Assembly (NCBI GenBank): GCA_016200785.1
Contig: JACQED010000164.1
Coordinates: 1-5,776 of the forward strand
From: Chloroflexota bacterium
GTDB lineage: Bacteria; Chloroflexota; Anaerolineae; Anaerolineales; JACQED01
DNA: 5,776 nt
Direction: 5' to 3'
A program made the translations under genes and the position numbers. The stretch's first letter is position 1. Each line of letters starts with the position of its first letter. This document shows, piece after piece, positions 5,275 through 5,776 of the stretch. The notes below the pieces were generated by a model that saw nothing but the letters and a program-made list of their open reading frames with translations, was not told where the DNA came from and made no database searches.

Positions 5275-5775
5275 TTACCCTCCGCCCAGATACTTCGCTA
5301 ACTCAACCGCGTTGTATCTCACCCTCGCCCCATACTCCCGTCTCCCCTTTTCCGTCGCGTCAATCCCGATCTTCGTCCCCACGCCGCGCGAGTCGTTGGC
5401 CGGGTCCATCTCGTGTCCCTGCGCGCCCGGCACGGTGAAGGTGTCGCGGCCCCAATCCACGCGGCTGGTCAGCGCCCACAACACGTCGGCGGGATCGTAG
5501 ATGTTCACGTCGGGATCGACGACGATGCAGACACGAATGTTGACGTGCGCGGTGAAGGCTGCCAGCGCGACGTTTTTCGGCTCGCCGGGATTCTTCTTCG
5601 CCACTTGCACGATCGCGGTGAAGCCATTGGCGTAAGGCGGGATGTGTAAGCCTTTGACGTTCTTACTCGCGTGCCGGACGAAGCGCAGTAACAGCGGCTC
5701 GCGCGGCAGGACGTTGCCGATGTAGATGTGCTCGTTCCAGCCGGGGATCACGGTCTGGAAGATCGGATCGTCGCG
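5275..5775 (-). CDS. UbiD-family decarboxylase, C-terminal part (5' end outside window)
   Basis: The visible 166 residues are the C-terminal third of a UbiD-type decarboxylase, a family of usually 430-500 residues that uses prenylated FMN to add or remove carboxyl groups on aromatic or unsaturated acids. Family features seen, numbered from the first complete codon: RDDPIFQTVIPGWNEH (1-16), HIPPYANGF (44-52), a core strand CIVVDPDVNIYDPADVLWAL (83-102), the SRVD step (104-107), and GTKIGIDAT (133-141), equivalent to the family's G-K-x-GIDAT near the end. The frame is open through the right edge, so the GTG at 5751 is an internal valine rather than the start. The catalytic Arg/Glu residues and the prenyl-FMN site lie outside the window. 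It ends GGG-stop, 173 bp before the DUF5678-type gene on the same strand. The substrate is unknown; the neighbouring hydroxylase and amidohydrolase suggest an aromatic or heterocyclic acid. Confidence 0.9.
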   Translation of the reverse strand, partial: RDDPIFQTVIPGWNEHIYIGNVLPREPLLLRFVRHASKNVKGLHIPPYANGFTAIVQVAKKNPGEPKNVALAAFTAHVNIRVCIVVDPDVNIYDPADVLWALTSRVDWGRDTFTVPGAQGHEMDPANDSRGVGTKIGIDATEKGRREYGARVRYNAVELAKYLGGG

Positions 5776-5776
5776 A

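Noticed and set aside
5275..5751. UbiD reading as a complete 158-residue protein starting at GTG 5751.
   Set aside because: The frame remains open upstream to the window edge with good family sequence (RDDPIFQT), and UbiD proteins are far longer, so the GTG is an internal valine.
1..5776. CRISPR arrays, tRNA or rRNA genes, transposases and integrases.
   Set aside because: I found no regularly spaced repeats, no RNA-gene signatures and no mobile-element protein motifs in either strand.

Overview
This is a GC-rich bacterial window. My hand counts on 60-base lines give about 60% to over 80% G+C in the metabolic genes and roughly 47-55% in the 4.35-5.25 kb segment. Gene content (a fused 2Fe-2S/molybdopterin dehydrogenase subunit, a separate FAD subunit, an ATZ/TRZ-type amidohydrolase, a UbiD-type decarboxylase, and a DUF5678/retropepsin gene pair) resembles Chloroflexota or another environmental lineage. 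That placement is inference from memory of gene neighbourhoods, not from a marker gene.

Layout. Positions 1-1864 (minus) hold a xanthine dehydrogenase-family protein with an N-terminal 2Fe-2S module and the first part of the molybdopterin module; it runs off the left edge. It overlaps by four bases (ATGA) the upstream FAD-subunit gene (1861-2709, minus). A 206-bp divergent intergenic region (2710-2915) carries two good sigma70-type promoters pointing outward, with -35 boxes only 20 bp apart, plus a perfect 10-bp direct repeat. The plus-strand promoter drives a complete 467-residue metal-dependent amidohydrolase (2916-4319). After a 33-bp convergent gap containing an AAATCCCAA-type repeat comes a minus-strand pair: a ribbon-helix-helix-like/DUF5678 protein (4730-5101) followed with ATGA overlap by a stand-alone retropepsin-like aspartic protease (4353-4733). 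Upstream of the pair is a 173-bp spacer with what looks like a decayed small ORF. The C-terminal 166 residues of a UbiD-family decarboxylase (5275-5775, minus) enter from the right edge.

Working together. The dehydrogenase, amidohydrolase and decarboxylase are the enzyme types needed to hydroxylate, deaminate or hydrolyse, and decarboxylate a nitrogen heterocycle, for example in purine breakdown. The substrate cannot be fixed from sequence: the two residues that position purines in the bovine enzyme are both different here, and the FAD subunit lacks its usual flavin-contacting glycine motif. The retropepsin/DUF5678 pair looks unrelated to this metabolism and has the compact, overlapping, lower-GC look of an inserted two-gene module resembling a toxin-antitoxin locus. 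It is the least explained part of the window.
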